From: Anoplolepis gracilipes
Lineage: Eukaryota; Arthropoda; Insecta; Hymenoptera; Formicidae
DNA: 64,000 nucleotides
Assembly (NCBI RefSeq): GCF_047496725.1
Contig: NC_132977.1
Span: 2,658,501 to 2,722,500 of the forward strand
Direction: 5' to 3'
Shown here: positions 26,153 to 40,209 of the stretch, in pieces
Numbering within the stretch: position 1 is the first letter of the stretch
Layout: each line of letters starts with the position of its first letter
Program-made: the position numbers and the translations under genes
Notes under the pieces: model-generated
Told to the model about the DNA's origin: nothing
What the model saw: the letters and a program-made list of their open reading frames with translations, nothing else
Database searches by the model: none

Positions 26153-26817
26153 AATATGGCGTAACATTAATTAGGTAAAACATTGCATATTCACGTGCGC
26201 TCCTGTATATTCCGCGAAAATGTCCGTATATTTCGTGGTTGATGAATATTAATGACACGGGTACGAAAAGGCATTTTAAAGTGTCGCTATATATGTAAAG
26301 TGTCACGCTGTTGTAAATTAACACTCCTCTCTCTCTCTCTCTCTCTTTCTTATAGGCACGAGCTAATAAATAATTCCGGTAGCCAGCGGAATAATTTAGA
26401 GCGATATGCGATACCGCAGTAAGAAAAGGGACAACACGATAAAAAAACGAGTATGATAACGTCAAGTGGTCTTTTGTCAATTGGTCAAAAGTGCATCGCC
26501 AGTCGATCATTGGAACGTCAATAATAGGCGTCAATTAGTGGAAATTTCTGTTTACACGTTAATCTCTCTCACTGTATCACATGAGTCACTACGATGGATG
26601 GATGGAGCTTCGCGAATTATAGAACGAATTGCAGTAGACGGAACGCAAAGTTTAATTAATCGTTTCTTGAAAAATGAGATGAAAAAAAATAGATGTGAAA
26701 TATGTGAACTCTTACCCCGACCAGTCGCCTCATGTCATCGTAGGATTCTTCCGATGCGAGACTGCCGCCCTGCCGAAGAGAATTTTTGAGACAAGTCAGC
26801 TGATAATTAAGCAATAT

Positions 26818-26873
<56 letters not shown>

Positions 26874-27831
26874 TTTTTTGTCCCAATAATTAATGTACGT
26901 ACACGTGTCTTATTTTTAATTTCGCTTATTGATACACAGTGGGTGTACTTTTACTGGCAGTTTTACAAACCGATATGATAATTCTAGTTGGAAAAGACTA
27001 ATATATATAAAATGAAAAAGAAAATCTGTAGAGAAAAGCACGGTTGAAATGAGCATATTGAACGAAATGTCATTGCGGAAATTTCTCACGGTAAATTGAA
27101 TCGTCAAGAGAGTGTCTGTCTCTATCTCCTTCCTCTATCTCGCCGCGCCGACAAAAACTTCAATTAAAATGCTAATCTCTCGAAAATATCAAATCCATTC
27201 GTAGGAAGACATAATTGTGTATTTTTTGTTCGGCTTGCGCGATTATACCGCGGTATGAGAATCGGGCGAATTGTGAAACAATAAAGATATATATCTCTGC
27301 GCTTATAATCGCGATTTAAGAGAGCGCAATGAAATCAACAAAGTAGAGAAAGCCGTGTGCAACCGCAGCCGGCTACAACTTTCTCGTACTTTTTTTACAT
27401 CCGTTAAAAAGGCACAGGACTCTCCGATGTAGACTTTCGTTAAAGTAAATACGCGACAGGATTACACGACAGGATGCAGTAGCTATATCTATCGAATAGA
27501 CAGAGAGTATCTGAGATACCTGTCAAATATATACACATATATATGTGCGTATTAAAGCTCGAAAAATATAAAGACGACGTTGGAAAGAGAATACGATACT
27601 AAAATGCATTATTTATTCCTATGGTTTAATGATCCGTCGCTTTGCGTGAAATAATTTCGCGGAAGTGGAAAGAAACCGGAAACGCCGGGGTTGAAATTAT
27701 CGGCCGACGTGGCAGACCGCAAAACCCGAGATAGACATTTCTTAATTATTTTTACTCACGTCTTCGAAATTCTTCCTCGCGTCCAGGATGTAGCTCTTCT
27801 CGTTGACATCGTCGGACGCGGCGTGGGCCAT
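24087..27831 (-). CDS. SLC38A11-like sodium-coupled neutral amino acid transporter
   Basis: Seven exons: 27760-27831, 26716-26769, 25947-26037, 25440-25649, 25103-25355, 24655-25003 and 24087-24539. All phases close to give 493 residues. The start MAHAASDDVNEKSY leads into an acidic cytosolic N terminus (ASEESYDD and a run of six Glu). The transporter core follows with NSIIGSGVIGIPYALHQAGF, the first-helix signature of the AAAP/SLC38 family, then LTDYSLILMVRSGHICGE, FIYPFIAMVSYNVVVGDT, PLCLYRNVARLAKIS, GIMAFAFMCHHNTFLIYGSI and a C-terminal set of hydrophobic helices; about eleven membrane spans are expected. The C-terminal tail is hydrophilic with NSS and NAT glycosylation-type sites. Substrate is inferred from family only. 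The intron at 25650-25946 holds a truncated repeat (25713-25920) also found at 39682. Confidence 0.88.
25713..25920. mobile_element. truncated copy of CACTSAAAAAAAT-ended MITE, in SLC38A11 intron
   Basis: Over about 208 bases it matches 39682-39890 with only scattered differences. It keeps the left end CACTCAAAAAAATATTTT but lacks the right half of the element. It fills most of a 297-bp intron. Confidence 0.75.
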
Positions 27832-29731
27832 CCTGGAGGAATGATCCTCGTTCTACGGGATTCTCCGCGCGAAAAAGGTGATCTATCTATCTAACTAATG
27901 GGAGAAATGATAGCGCGAAAAAAACGTGCGAGAAACTTAAAGGGAGGGAACGAGGCTCGCGGGCAGGTCCGTGGACGTCTAAAGAGTTCCGGCCCATCTT
28001 CCCTACCCCTTCTTCAGTTTCCCGCTTTGCGTCTTTCCCCTCGGCATCACTCTCTCTCTCTCTTTCTCTCCGCTTTCTCGCTGCTTCCCTTATTCTCTCC
28101 CCCCGTTCGTCGACAGCCCACGCACGCGCGCGCACATATTTTCCCGTTTCGCCAATTCCACCTGCTGTTCCTTTCTCCCTTTCTCATCAATCACCTTTAT
28201 CGAATCATACTTTAATATAAAAATCTTGTTTTCCCTCTACCAGTCTTTCTACTTTTCTTTTCCTCGGGAACAAAGAAATTTGCCAATCTCCTTGTCTAGC
28301 CAACGTACGCCCACGTATCCGCATCCTCTATTCATACCCTTCATCCCTTCTTTCCACCCCTCTTGCCATTCATTATCTCGTCCCACCCTGGGACTATCTC
28401 ACCCTTCTCCTCCTGTTTCCCCGGTTGATCGGCCGCGTCCTATTTCCTTTTTATTTCTCGTTCCATCGAGATATCACAGCGTATATGACTAGGACAAGTT
28501 TATTGATTCTGTTGATGGCGTACATCCTCGTTTATCGCAGAACTCCGTTCTGCATGTTGTTCTCTCGTTACGATTGCGTGAGATGCGTAATCGCCAACCG
28601 TGTGTTTTGATATCAGATTGTTACGATCAAACATATAATGCAAACATAATATACAAGCTTGTACATCCACATACTATTATATAATGCTAATATAATCATC
28701 TTGCGATAATCTGATTATAAAGGAATGAGCTCGATATTAACATAATTAAAATAGAGACCGAGTTCTAATATAATTTAATAATCTAATTTCAACGTTTAAT
28801 CAGATCGAGGAAAGAAAATATCAAATGACTTGCGCTAATATAACTTGTTATATTACTGCATTTCATTAATCTCTAACTATAATAACTTATATGTAAATTT
28901 ACTATCTTATTAACTATGTAAATTTACTAACGCAAATCTTTCCACCTCCTCTTATAAAGGGAGGGAGTCCTTGTAGGTACTAAAAGATTTTAAAAGCGTC
29001 AAAAAGAACTGAATTTCTTGCAACCTTTCAAAATTATATTTACATTTGTATATATACAGATTGTATTCACATAAAGTTCAGGTAACAATTTACATTGTTC
29101 GGTGAAGAACTAGTCGGAAAACTGTCAGAGTGTAATTACATCCTCATTCCCTTATTTAATCGCAAAATAATGGGAGTCCTGAGATATGTTATATTTAAAA
29201 TAGGAACGGAACACAAGGAAATTAACTCGATTTTTTTTTTAACTACTCAATTTATGACGCGCGAGAATTTTTTATCAATATATCCTTTTAGATGATAAGA
29301 TAATCTGTTCATGTACAATCGTTATCGATATCGCTGCGCATCTATTTTTACTTTTCGGTGCTTTTCGCGCGTTCTAATCTGCTTTTTCGATATATATATA
29401 TTTTGCAATAATTTGTCCTGGTAATAATTCGTTGCATCTCAGACGGCCGCTTATTCAGCTCGATTATAACAGAAAACGCTTCTGCGCATTCGATTATTCT
29501 GTGATTTAAATAGCGTCTTTATTTTTCCCATTTGTTAGGCCTGTAATTGTTGCGAAAATGTCAATCTCGCATTTAGGTGTAACGTAAAGCATTTATTAAA
29601 AAGAAAAAACAAACAATCGCACATAAGCGATAAAAAAACGAATTTAATCCGTTTCTTGCAACACGATTGACTAAAAGTAATAACTCTATAGTCGTAAACA
29701 GACTATATCTTTGATATACGATCAATTCAAT

Positions 29732-29766
<35 letters not shown>

Positions 29767-30561
29767 CGCGTATATCATATAATCTAAATGATTGTGGATC
29801 CATGTTCATTGATCGTTGCTCGATATTTGCGTCTGATTTGCAATATCCTTCTATCTGTGTGTTCGATACGTTATATTGTATCAAATCGAAAAAATGTGTA
29901 AAATACTTTCGATCAGTAGGCAATACGATAGCTTAAATAATAAAGATCATACAACGCATTCTTTACATGTCAAATGTAAGCGAAGAGTTCGACGAAGAGT
30001 TGAATCATCATCGGAGCGACTAGATTGCGTTATTATTATTAAGAATGCCTCTGATGCTTTTGAAATCGAAAATAATTTTCCATTACATTTCTAAGAAAAT
30101 ATTGTTGCCGGTTATCACATAGGAAAGACCTTTGTGCTGCCGTACATTATTAACCAACCATCGCGAAGGAAGGGAACGCGCATGGCAAGAAGATAAATAA
30201 AAGATGTGATTATGAAACTCCGTAATATAAGTCTAATGAAAAGCGTACCTATATATTAAATGTGTGTATCTGAAACCGCGCCTTCTGCGTGTCACGCAAG
30301 ATTGGAAGTCGATTACACAATCTCCATGCGTGGTATCCGGATATCCGGTCCAGTGATAAAATCAAATTGTCCTTCGCTAGACAACCAGATTCGCGTGTCC
30401 ACGATAGGAAGCGGTGCGATTTGTATTCGTATAAAATTGAATTGGAATTTCAATCAATATGTGTAGATATGATTCCATCTGTGTCGCGCATCGCCGGCTG
30501 ATCGCCCAACGTGACGTACAAGTACGTTTTTATCGAAACCCTCGGATGTACGCGTGAAGTC
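27832..30561. other. intergenic between TAK1 and SLC38A11-like gene
   Basis: Bases just above 27831 are a C/T-rich stretch on + (27990-28470) with short TC runs, probably the SLC38A11-like promoter and 5' leader. The right part must hold the TAK1 3' UTR; a - strand AATAAA is at about 29593. A (TA)n run lies at 29736-29762. No other gene was seen. Confidence 0.45.
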
Positions 30562-33500
30562 TCAAGAAAGCCTCGACGGGTCGGGACGTGGTACTACCAC
30601 CCAGCCGTTGTTTCCAGAAACGGCAGGTCCTATCGTTGGCGTGGCAGCGGCGGCGGCAGCGGCGGCGGCGGCGTTCGTTAACGCTCCCTTGATCCTCTGA
30701 TCCTTCATGATCTGCAATTGTCGCTGTAGGTTACGACACAGCTTCAGCAGCGACTCCTGAAAGTTATCTCGCAATAATTTTCGGGATTGAAAACTCAAAG
30801 AAGTTCTTTAAAAGAGATAATGTATATTGAGATCTAAGCTAGTGTGTAAATAAAATGTGGGATAAAAAGAAAGAAACCTTTTCATCTTCGAGTTTTCGCA
30901 ACTCCTGCTGTTGCCTGAGACTGTCGATGCTAAGATTCTTCAACATCTCGTTCTTGTGCTGGCTCAACAACGCTATCTCCGTTTGCACCTTGAGATACTC
31001 CTGCGCTATCTGCTTGTGCTCCTCGAAGATCTCTCGAGAACGTTTGCACGTGTCGTCGGGCGTAAGAGGCCTCAGGTCGGCGTCCAAGAGGCGACAGACA
31101 TTGCCCAAGTCTTCGCTCGTGGTGCTGCTACCTACGGCACCGCATTGCGTACAATTTATTAAAGATGTCGACAATCGCGAGATTATTTTCAGTGGTATTG
31201 AAGCTTAGGCTTTAGATATCTCATCTTTCACAGAATATTGTACATGAATTATCGGGTTCATGAAATCACTAGAATCGTGACATTCGATCAAGCTCTACCG
31301 CACGCTTATCTTACCGCCTACTGTTACTAATCTTATACGAAGAAACGTATTTCTCTACAACTTTAAATACGCTTGGAGCAATTGAGCAAACGACTGCAAG
31401 CTTTGCGCGGAGAATCCAATGAACGTATACTAACGCAGTAGGACCCAGCAGCGTTTGAGAGTGTCGGTGCCGACGGTTTCCGGATAGTCGTCGCACATGT
31501 CGATCTTTCTGAGTAACTGCCGCTCTCGTGCGAGCTGCAGCTACACCGACGACGTTTTAACGTCCACGATTATCTTCCGATCCCGTCAGCATAATACCTT
31601 CGTTTCTCGCAAATCAGGGAGATCGAGTTTCTAGAGATAAGACGAGGGTCCTTGGAGATGGTTCGAGTTTCACGATTACGATACCAGGAATCTTAAAAGT
31701 TCTTGTTATCACTCTCTGATATCGCTCTCTCTCTTTCTCTCTACGGCTAAATTTCAATGGAATGATCCGGGAATGGCCGTGTCAAGTAGAATCAATTCCC
31801 GGTCGGATCGATCGGATGTGTCCTCGATAAAATCGAGCTCGTATTGCGCGCTTGGCGACCCGCGCGATCGACGGGACGTGCTCGTCCGTAGGGAGTCGGC
31901 TCTCTACTAAACAAACGCACGTCTATATTGGGGATGCTGACTCAGCCACACCTGCTTCTAAATACCCCCCCACCTATATCCCTGACTCCTCGACGAGGAA
32001 CACCGCGACGAGCTCTCGTATACGCGCAGCCAAGAACAAAACGCGCTCCGTGGCTTGATTCATCCTCGAGAGAATCTCGTGTCTGGTTCTTTTTTTCTCT
32101 CAGTCGTCTCTTTCATCTCCCTCCTCTCTTTGCATATCACTTTGCCTCCTTTCGTCCTCTCTCTCTCTCTCTCTCTCCCCTCCTAACGTTCTTCCGCTAT
32201 TTCCACAATCGCCTCTCTGCTGCTCTTCGTCGTCGTCGCAACGTGCCAATCAAAAGCGAGTCACACGTCCTACCGATTAGTCGTCAGTTAAATTTAGTGC
32301 ACGCGGCACTCGCTATTGCGGCTACACGGGCCCTTTGCCAGGATACACCGGCAAGCTCCGTCGATCGACGAACCCTCGATGAATATAGCATGTAGAGCTC
32401 GCTTCTTTCTTATCATCCTTCCGATCGATCGCTATTAATTTATCTGTACAACTCTGTAATTATATATATATATATATATTATCTAACACAAGAAGATACT
32501 TTTAACTCTTATATATAACGATATACATTTACGTGAACATGTATAAATATATGTCTATAATCATTTACATGCAAAGAGATCTTTCAGATTGCAATTTACA
32601 AATACATACATATTAAATTATAAATTATTGAAAAAAGAGAAAAATATTTTCTTATCGTAAACGATCGCTATCCCGATGTTTAGCAACATTTCCATAAATG
32701 GGATATTTATCGCGCGCGGATAAATAATTACAACGAATCGCATATACGTGTATAAACGCATTATGCGCGTTAGTCAACGCAGGCGGGAGAGACGAAGACG
32801 CTCGAAGTCGAAGAAGGCGCCCGGTGACTCAGCCGCGATGCTTAGTATTCTAGGCCGAAAATAATCTACTTCGTGTACCACAAAGCGCTACTCTGTAAGC
32901 TCAAAACGCATGTCAGCTCGCGTTGAGGTATTGTGTGCCATTAAAACGTCCTGCGTTATTTCGTGTATTAGTCATATGTTGAGATTTTAAAGTCTTTCAA
33001 ATCTTTTTATCGGGACTTTTTGAACGTTTTTTATCTCAAGGTTTTCAAAAATTTTATTGAAAAAAATATCAGGAATTTTTCTTATTTATCCTATATCAGT
33101 CGATTATCATATTACGAAACAGATAAATATGTCGTATTTCCAACTGTCGTAATACAAACAGTAGTAGGCGCGATACGTATCATAACATCATTACGTAGAC
33201 TTAATTCTAATTTTCTCGATGTTTCAATTTGTCCCGTCATATAGGGATGACTCGCAGCGCAACTTCAACAAGATCGTACAGTTATAAATCACAGTTCGAT
33301 CGCCGCATAAAGCCTAGATAATTCTTGCTAATTCTCTAATGTTTTTGGCAATGTGCCTTCTCAACGCGACAGAGACAGGTCTCGCATAGACAGCCAGTTT
33401 GGTGCCGCAGCCCCTTTGCGATCTTTTTTCGGCACCTATTCTAAGAAGGGCTGAGATTCGTATTCGTGAGTACGAATCCCGTCTAACTTTTCCTACTCAT

Positions 33501-36500
33501 TCCTGATTAAATCGAAAATCGGATCTTATACAATATCACACTCTTATAAGCATCACACAATGTCAATCAAGTTTAAATTAAAGATATGCTTTACGTCATA
33601 TTTAAAGTCTAAAAGTTTGCCAAAAATATTATACTTGATGATTAGAATTTAAAAAAAAATCTTTCCAATATTCAATGCACTGTCTTTTTAATCCCGTGTT
33701 GATTGATAAACATTATGTGAAAATAGTATTTATGTGCTCATTTCTTGACAAATCAAATTCACACTATACTACTTACTTTGAATATTTTTCTTCGTTTTCT
33801 GTACCACTTTATCTAATCCGGCCATATTATTTGGAATTTCCCAAGATGTGTCAGAGGAACTCGGTAAATCCCAAGCGTGCTGCAACACGAAAAAATTCAG
33901 CAATGTATGAATTATCTTTAATAGAAATATTTATGTATTTTAATATATGGTGAGTCATGCAAACTTGGCAATTTTCAAAATGAATTAAATACAACTTAAA
34001 TATTTATTTTTTGTTAGATAACTCTAAGATGTGGGATACCTTTGAGTACATTACTTCAGCTTATTTATTTTTTAAATTTAAAAAAAAAATTTCACATTTG
34101 TCAAATATCCTCTGCATTTATCCTATATTGTTCCAGTCTATAACGCAGATTTCACATTGTCGTTTGCATATTTTCTGGTATGATTATAATTTTTTTTCTG
34201 TATATTAATGAAATCAAGGCCAATTTGCAGAAAAAAAATGATAGTCGTACCAACATGATGTAAATAGTGATGTAAAACTTGCGTGATAGACTAAAGCAAT
34301 GTAAGATATACATATGACAAAAGTGAAAAATTTTTTTAATTAAAAAAATGAATAAAAGATGAAGTATTATATTCAAATGATAATCTATATCCTATTGTTA
34401 ACAAGAAATAAATATTTAAGTTCTATTTCATTTATTTCATTTTGAATATTATCAGGCTTCTGTAACTCACCCTATATATTACATATAAATTAAAAAATAT
34501 AAAAAAATAATCAAATAGAAAGATATGATGATTAGAAAAATATAGAAAAAAATGCAACAAACAAAACTAAAACAAAAATGAGATAATTGAAGTTTGCACT
34601 ATTGATGAAATTACCAACCGGGTCACACTCCACATGTAAAGGAGCAAAATTTTTGTGTTGCAGCGCGGCGAACTTGTCGTCGTATGCTGTTGGTACCGCT
34701 GCATTTTGCGAGATCGACGATTTAGCGTTGTCTAAATTACTATTAACGTTTCCAAGACAATGGTTATTCGATACCGGACACTCGTTGGTATCAGGTACTC
34801 GTTGAAATTCTAAATTATTTGATTGTGGTGAGAAATTTGACGTGTCGCCGAAGGGAGTTGCGTGACTTGTAATAGGCAACGATTTCTCTACATTGGAGCA
34901 TTTGTTAACTTTTTCTATAGGTTTTGGAATTGTACAAATAGTACCATTCGCAATGGAACCATTCATCCCAGAATCTAATGTACTGGCTATATCTAATGTA
35001 TCTTCCCTTGATACTTCATTCTCATCTATGTTATCAGCTTCGCTACCTATAATATATTATATATATTATATATATATATATATATCACATATATTATGTA
35101 TGTGTGTGTGTGATGCATTGAAATCATGAAAATATATATTGTATACATACTTAAAGAATATTCAATAGGTTCTAAATGAGGACTGAAGAATTCAGATAAC
35201 TTGGTCATTATCCTTACTACTTCGTCCATGGAAGGTCTTTCCTCTGGTGTTTTTTGCCAACATCTTGAAAAATATAAAATTACATACAGACATGAGAAAA
35301 ATAGATCTTACACAGATACATTGTAATGCACAATTGCATATTTTTTTAATATTACTTTTTAGTCTACAAACATTAAAAATCTGTCTGTTCTGTATAGAAA
35401 TATTTATATAAAATTATAAACGGATAATAGGTCTTATTAGATATTAGCTATGCTGTTCTTTTAGCAGAAATTCTCACCTGGTCATAAGATCCTCAATTGG
35501 TTTTGGGCATCCTTCTATTAAAGGAGGTCTTTGTCCTACATGAACAGCCCACATTATCCTAAAGGCTGAAACGCCCAAGGGCGCAAGGTCATCAAAGGGT
35601 TTTTGACGTGCTAAAACCTCCCACAAAATGATACCCCAACTAAATACATCACACTTCTCCGTATACCTAGATCCTTCAAATACTTCTGGTGCCATCCATG
35701 CGGCTGAGCCTTTATTATTAGTCATGTATGTATGTAAATCGCAGGCTGTGCCAAAGTCACAGATCTTAAGCATCTGTCCACCCATAACTAATAATAAATT
35801 GGGTGGCTTTAGATCTCTGTAAAATAAACATCAAGTTTTCTCTGGTTTCTCAAAGATACACTGTTAGCAGTATGTCAAAAGTTAAGTTTCTTTACCTATG
35901 TATCAATGGTTTTGGTTTCATATTATGAAGATACGCGACGCCGCGCGCACACTGAAGTGTCCAACTCATAGCATGACTAGTAGTATAATGTGGTTGAGGA
36001 TTACAATGCAGTACTGTAAGTATCAATAAAAATTTCAGTACAATTGATTTGTTGATTAAAGGGAATAATCGATAGATTTCTAGATTAGATATTACCATTA
36101 TACAACGATCCACCTTCTGCGTACTCCATAACCAAGCATACTGGATTCTTGGTACACGCACCATACAGTTTAACAATATTGGGATGGGCTACTCTGGACA
36201 GCTGTCGAACTTCAACGGTGAAGGCTTTTCTCTCTCCTTCCGAATTTATGTGTTTAACAGCAACATCCTGCCCTCTCCACCTTCCTTTCCAGACGACTCC
36301 AAAGGAACCTTTGCCAACTACCTATTATCAAATACAAGTTTGAGAGCAAATCTCAATTAATGTATTCAATCAAATGGTCGCGCGTTACAAGCAAAGTGTC
36401 ACTTGGCAACATGTGCTTCTTCTAAGAGTGTATTCTGTCATATAAGAATACAGTCGCTCTCCCGGTTTGAGGTTATCTAACCGATATATCAATTGCACCA

Positions 36501-36716
36501 TGAAAATGATAAGACTATAAAACGAGTTTGAATCGCGACGATTAACGATCGGCACGTTATCGAACGCATGAAGGATGAACGCATTTCCCGATAAGTATGA
36601 CGATTAAGAGAAATACGAACACGTTAGACAAGAACTACCTGCTCAGTTTTGATTTCATTATAATCGATTTCCTCAACGAACTGCTGCTGATGGCCGATTA
36701 TCTCTTTGCTCGCCAT
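30562..36716 (-). CDS. Tak1: TGF-beta-activated kinase 1, MAP3K7
   Basis: Nine exons: 36639-36716, 36096-36321, 35896-36013, 35478-35816, 35151-35263, 34615-35046, 31435-31540, 30878-31127 and 30562-30756, giving 618 residues (human about 606). TAK1 is a cytosolic MAP3K that activates JNK/p38 and IKK in immune and stress signalling with TAB partners. The N terminus EEIDYNEIKTEQ precedes the glycine loop VVGKGSFGVV. Lys49 (VAVKHI), HRD with Asp142, DFG 161-163 and APE 183-185 are intact, and NNKGSAAWMAPEVFEG is the TAK1 activation segment. The C-terminal TAB-binding coiled coil is at about 503-575 (IFEEHKQIAQEYLKVQTEIA, LLKLCRNLQRQLQIMKDQ). An alanine tract and an SRLS end follow. Exon 7 is the least certain, and its acceptor choice is ambiguous. 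Intron 6 is about 3.07 kb. Confidence 0.93.
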
Positions 36717-39681
36717 CGCACACAGTCGACGTCACATGATTTTCAGGGCACATTTAACCAACGAGTTGCGAGTCCGCGAGTATGTTTACCGAAATTTAGG
36801 CTTCAAACAGCCTCACAGATCGCCATTTTCCCGTATCGAGCCGAAGGGCACCGCTATTCCTCCTCTTCGATTTGATTGGCTCCGAGCGGGACGATCGAGG
36901 CGCCTCTCGCGCGAAATTGTCGAAGCTTCTAGTCACGCAATTGACAGGCGCGACGTTAGATGACGCTTGCGCCGCGATTTGGAATTTGGTAGTGTTTCGC
37001 GCTAAATTCACATGTAACAAGCCTATAATTAAGATTAGCCATTATCAAGTGATTAATCTCGATTCGTTCTTTAAATTATCTCAGAGATGGGTTTTAATTA
37101 TACAAAATGTGTCTATTTATTATTTATTCATTAATCCTTGCCCTATGGCTTAGGACAGTGTCCGGTTTACAAAATGTGTTTATTTCACAAGCAAAATTGC
37201 ATACGACGAGATATCACTCAGGATTGTTATTCAACAATCAAATTGTTGCAGTATATTCAACGTTATAAATAAGGTAATTTTTGCATTTTTCTTTATAAAT
37301 AAATATAGAAAGACTTAAATAAAAGTTAAACAATAAATGTTTTAAAACTGATTCTGATATAATTTTAATATTAATTTGTAACGATAATAATTACCAAGAT
37401 TTTTAGATATCAATACTATAACCTAATTTACTTTATTTTACTTTATTTAATAATCAAATAAATTATGTAGCTTGTATAAAAACAATTAAAAAGAAAGAAA
37501 GAGAGTAACGTAGCTATTAATGTCTAATTATAAGAAAAATAGCGTGAGAATTATTGTAATAAATATTGAATATTAATATCTATATTTCCGTTGATTATTA
37601 TTGTAAAAGCTATATAATTATTCCAAGTATGTTAAATTTCTGGGATAAAATTTCTATATTAATTATATAGTATTTCATTTATATACATTGATTTCGCATA
37701 ATTATTCAGTTAATTAATTAAATCTTATAATTACTTATTATTAAGTCTTTGAAGAGTACAATTTAACAACATTTCACTATATTTATAATTATATATTTAA
37801 AAAGCGTTTCTTTATACATATTTTTTTACGATATAATATTCGACTGAAGACACAATATGTGAAAATAAGATCTGGAGCAAAAATATACATTATTGTTTAC
37901 ACGTTTCAAGTTGATCAACTTTAAATCTTGATAGATATATGTGTATATGTAATTGATTATTCGAGAATTATCAGATATGTTATTTGCTAATTTGTGCATA
38001 ATTACAATTGTGTTACATGCAAAAGAGAAACATCTTGTACGGAGAGGAAAAAAATTCTCATACTGTGCAATGTATTCAGAATACAGGAATTAATTGAAGA
38101 CGACAGGCCGATGTCGATGGAGATGATTACGTCGCGAACGACGGGAAAAACGCGCGCTCGCGGAACATCCGCGTTTTAATGTATGATTCCCGTTGTACGT
38201 TCGCAATATGCGAATGTGGCAATGTAATGTCGCTCTGTAATGTCGTCTTCGAAGGAAAGGAGCGCGGAAACGGCGACTCTCGGCCGCCAAAGAACTGAAT
38301 TTAACTCGCGCGCGCGCGCTCGCGTGCTCATGTAATTGTGGGAGCTGATACGCGGTTGTTCGATGTATCGGGCTAGAACACGTTACCTGGCCTTTACGAT
38401 GACCCATGCTTTCACCCGGTAGCGTCTCCGTCTCTCGTCTCATCTTGGATTCGTCCCCGCTGGTCACCTACTTTAGCGTGCTAGTCGTGATGACGTAATA
38501 TGTATATACGAAAGAACGTTCGCGAATACAAAGGCCACCGAGAGTCGTATGTATGCCTCCTACGATTCTCCCGCGATCTTGCAAAACCTTTCCTTTTACT
38601 CCGAAAAAAGCTCCAATCTAAATTATTTCCTCTCATATATATTCATATATTCATATATGCATAGTATAATTTTATTTTAGAATTTATCTCGTGTCGAATC
38701 ACGTGAGTTTTTTTACTCTGTGAGTAGACACTACATTTTTTATTAATTATAAATTAATTTGCACAAGAGTAGTATTATTGTAAGATTTATTTATTCAAGC
38801 GGAGCCCGTGGTAAGCAAAAGTGTTCTACATCGTAACCGAGGGCGAAAAAAAAAACGCGCATCGAAATAATATAATATACGCTAAAGTTACTTTATATAC
38901 CTACAGTTTATTAAATTATACAGTAGAATGGATCAATTAGTCTGAATCTGAGGAAAAAAGGCCGGGATATATATATTTTTTGTTATTTTAATAAAATATG
39001 TATTTCATGCTATTTTGATTGTCTCTCGCAACATTTCATTTCATAACGCGCACATAATTTCGTCCATGGATAAATTACAAAATCGAATTATTAGGTTTGT
39101 AATCAATGTATAAGACATTGAGCTAAGAGTTAATAAGAGATCATTCACGAACCCATACTTGAGTGCGTGATGCAATATAGCTTACGATGCTATTATAGCC
39201 ATTACTCATGCAAATGATCGCTTTGTCATATTGCGCGAGATCGGCAGCGAATCGGTTATCTTTATTTTTCATTACGACAATTATCAATAATGAATGGAGT
39301 TAATATTGAACACACAAGTTTCAAAGATTACAATTAATATAATAGCCGGTTAATGAACCGACTATATTGCTGTTGTAAGGATTAATGTTTGTCATTAATA
39401 TAAAAAAAAATGCAAAGCAATTGTTCGCGAATCATAAAAAGAAACGTATTCTCTTATTTTAACAAATATATTTTCCCTTCATCAACCTATATTTCCGTAG
39501 ATATTCTCGATTCATTGTCGACAGATGTAGAAGACGTTATTACTAATAACGTTTTCGAGTGAAGCAAGTTGATCGTCATGAAAACGATTAATGACGGTAT
39601 AAAATCTGTCTTGAGTTATTGGATACTTGGATTATTAAGAATTAATTAATGAAATACTTTGTGTGTTTGACTGATTAATCA
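36717..39681. other. upstream of TAK1, intergenic
   Basis: The first 300 bases are GC-rich with several CG dinucleotides and may carry the TAK1 promoter. 37150-38000 is plain AT-rich sequence. No gene was recognised; a short - strand frame at 38390-38467 with a donor-like GTAACG has no partner exons. Confidence 0.45.
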
Positions 39682-40081
39682 CACTGAAAAAAATATTTTG
39701 CTAATGTACATAGATTTCTAGGATGTCTCAATTAAAATTTATCGCTACTTTTTGTATCTGTCAGAATATTGTTTATCACGTATAGAATTTATAGCAGCAA
39801 TATTCTAGCAATACCTCTAGAAAATTTAGATCCCATTGCCAAATATTGATGACAAATATAATTGTCCTTGACAATAGGCCTTAAAGATAGGCATCACGGA
39901 CAAATTTTTTTGTCTAAATTACACTAATAGTACAGATATATAAATTCTATCTCTGTCATTTAAATTGATTAAATGCAAAATATATGCAGTCTCACAGTAT
40001 TTGCCAATAATTTATCTGTTTCAGTTAATTTTTTACACCTAGAAAATTTTTGTTCAGGTTGCAAGATCATTTTTTTGAGTG
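39682..40081. mobile_element. 400-bp MITE with CACTSAAAAAAAT terminal repeats
   Basis: The left end is CACTGAAAAAAATATTTT, and the right end reverse-complements to CACTCAAAAAAATGATC. The first 208 bases match the copy at 25713-25920. No transposase and no clear target duplication. Confidence 0.75.
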
Positions 40082-40159
40082 CAGGATAAAGAACCTTGTA
40101 CTTTAAAATAGCATCAAAAAGGGGGATGACTTTATATTATTTATATTATTAAATATATA

Positions 40160-40209
<50 letters not shown>

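Noticed and set aside
38384..38467. - strand frame starting MTSGDESKMRRET with a GTAACG donor-like site
   Set aside because: It has no downstream partner exon except by skipping into TAK1, whose own first exon at 36639-36716 already fits in phase and homology.
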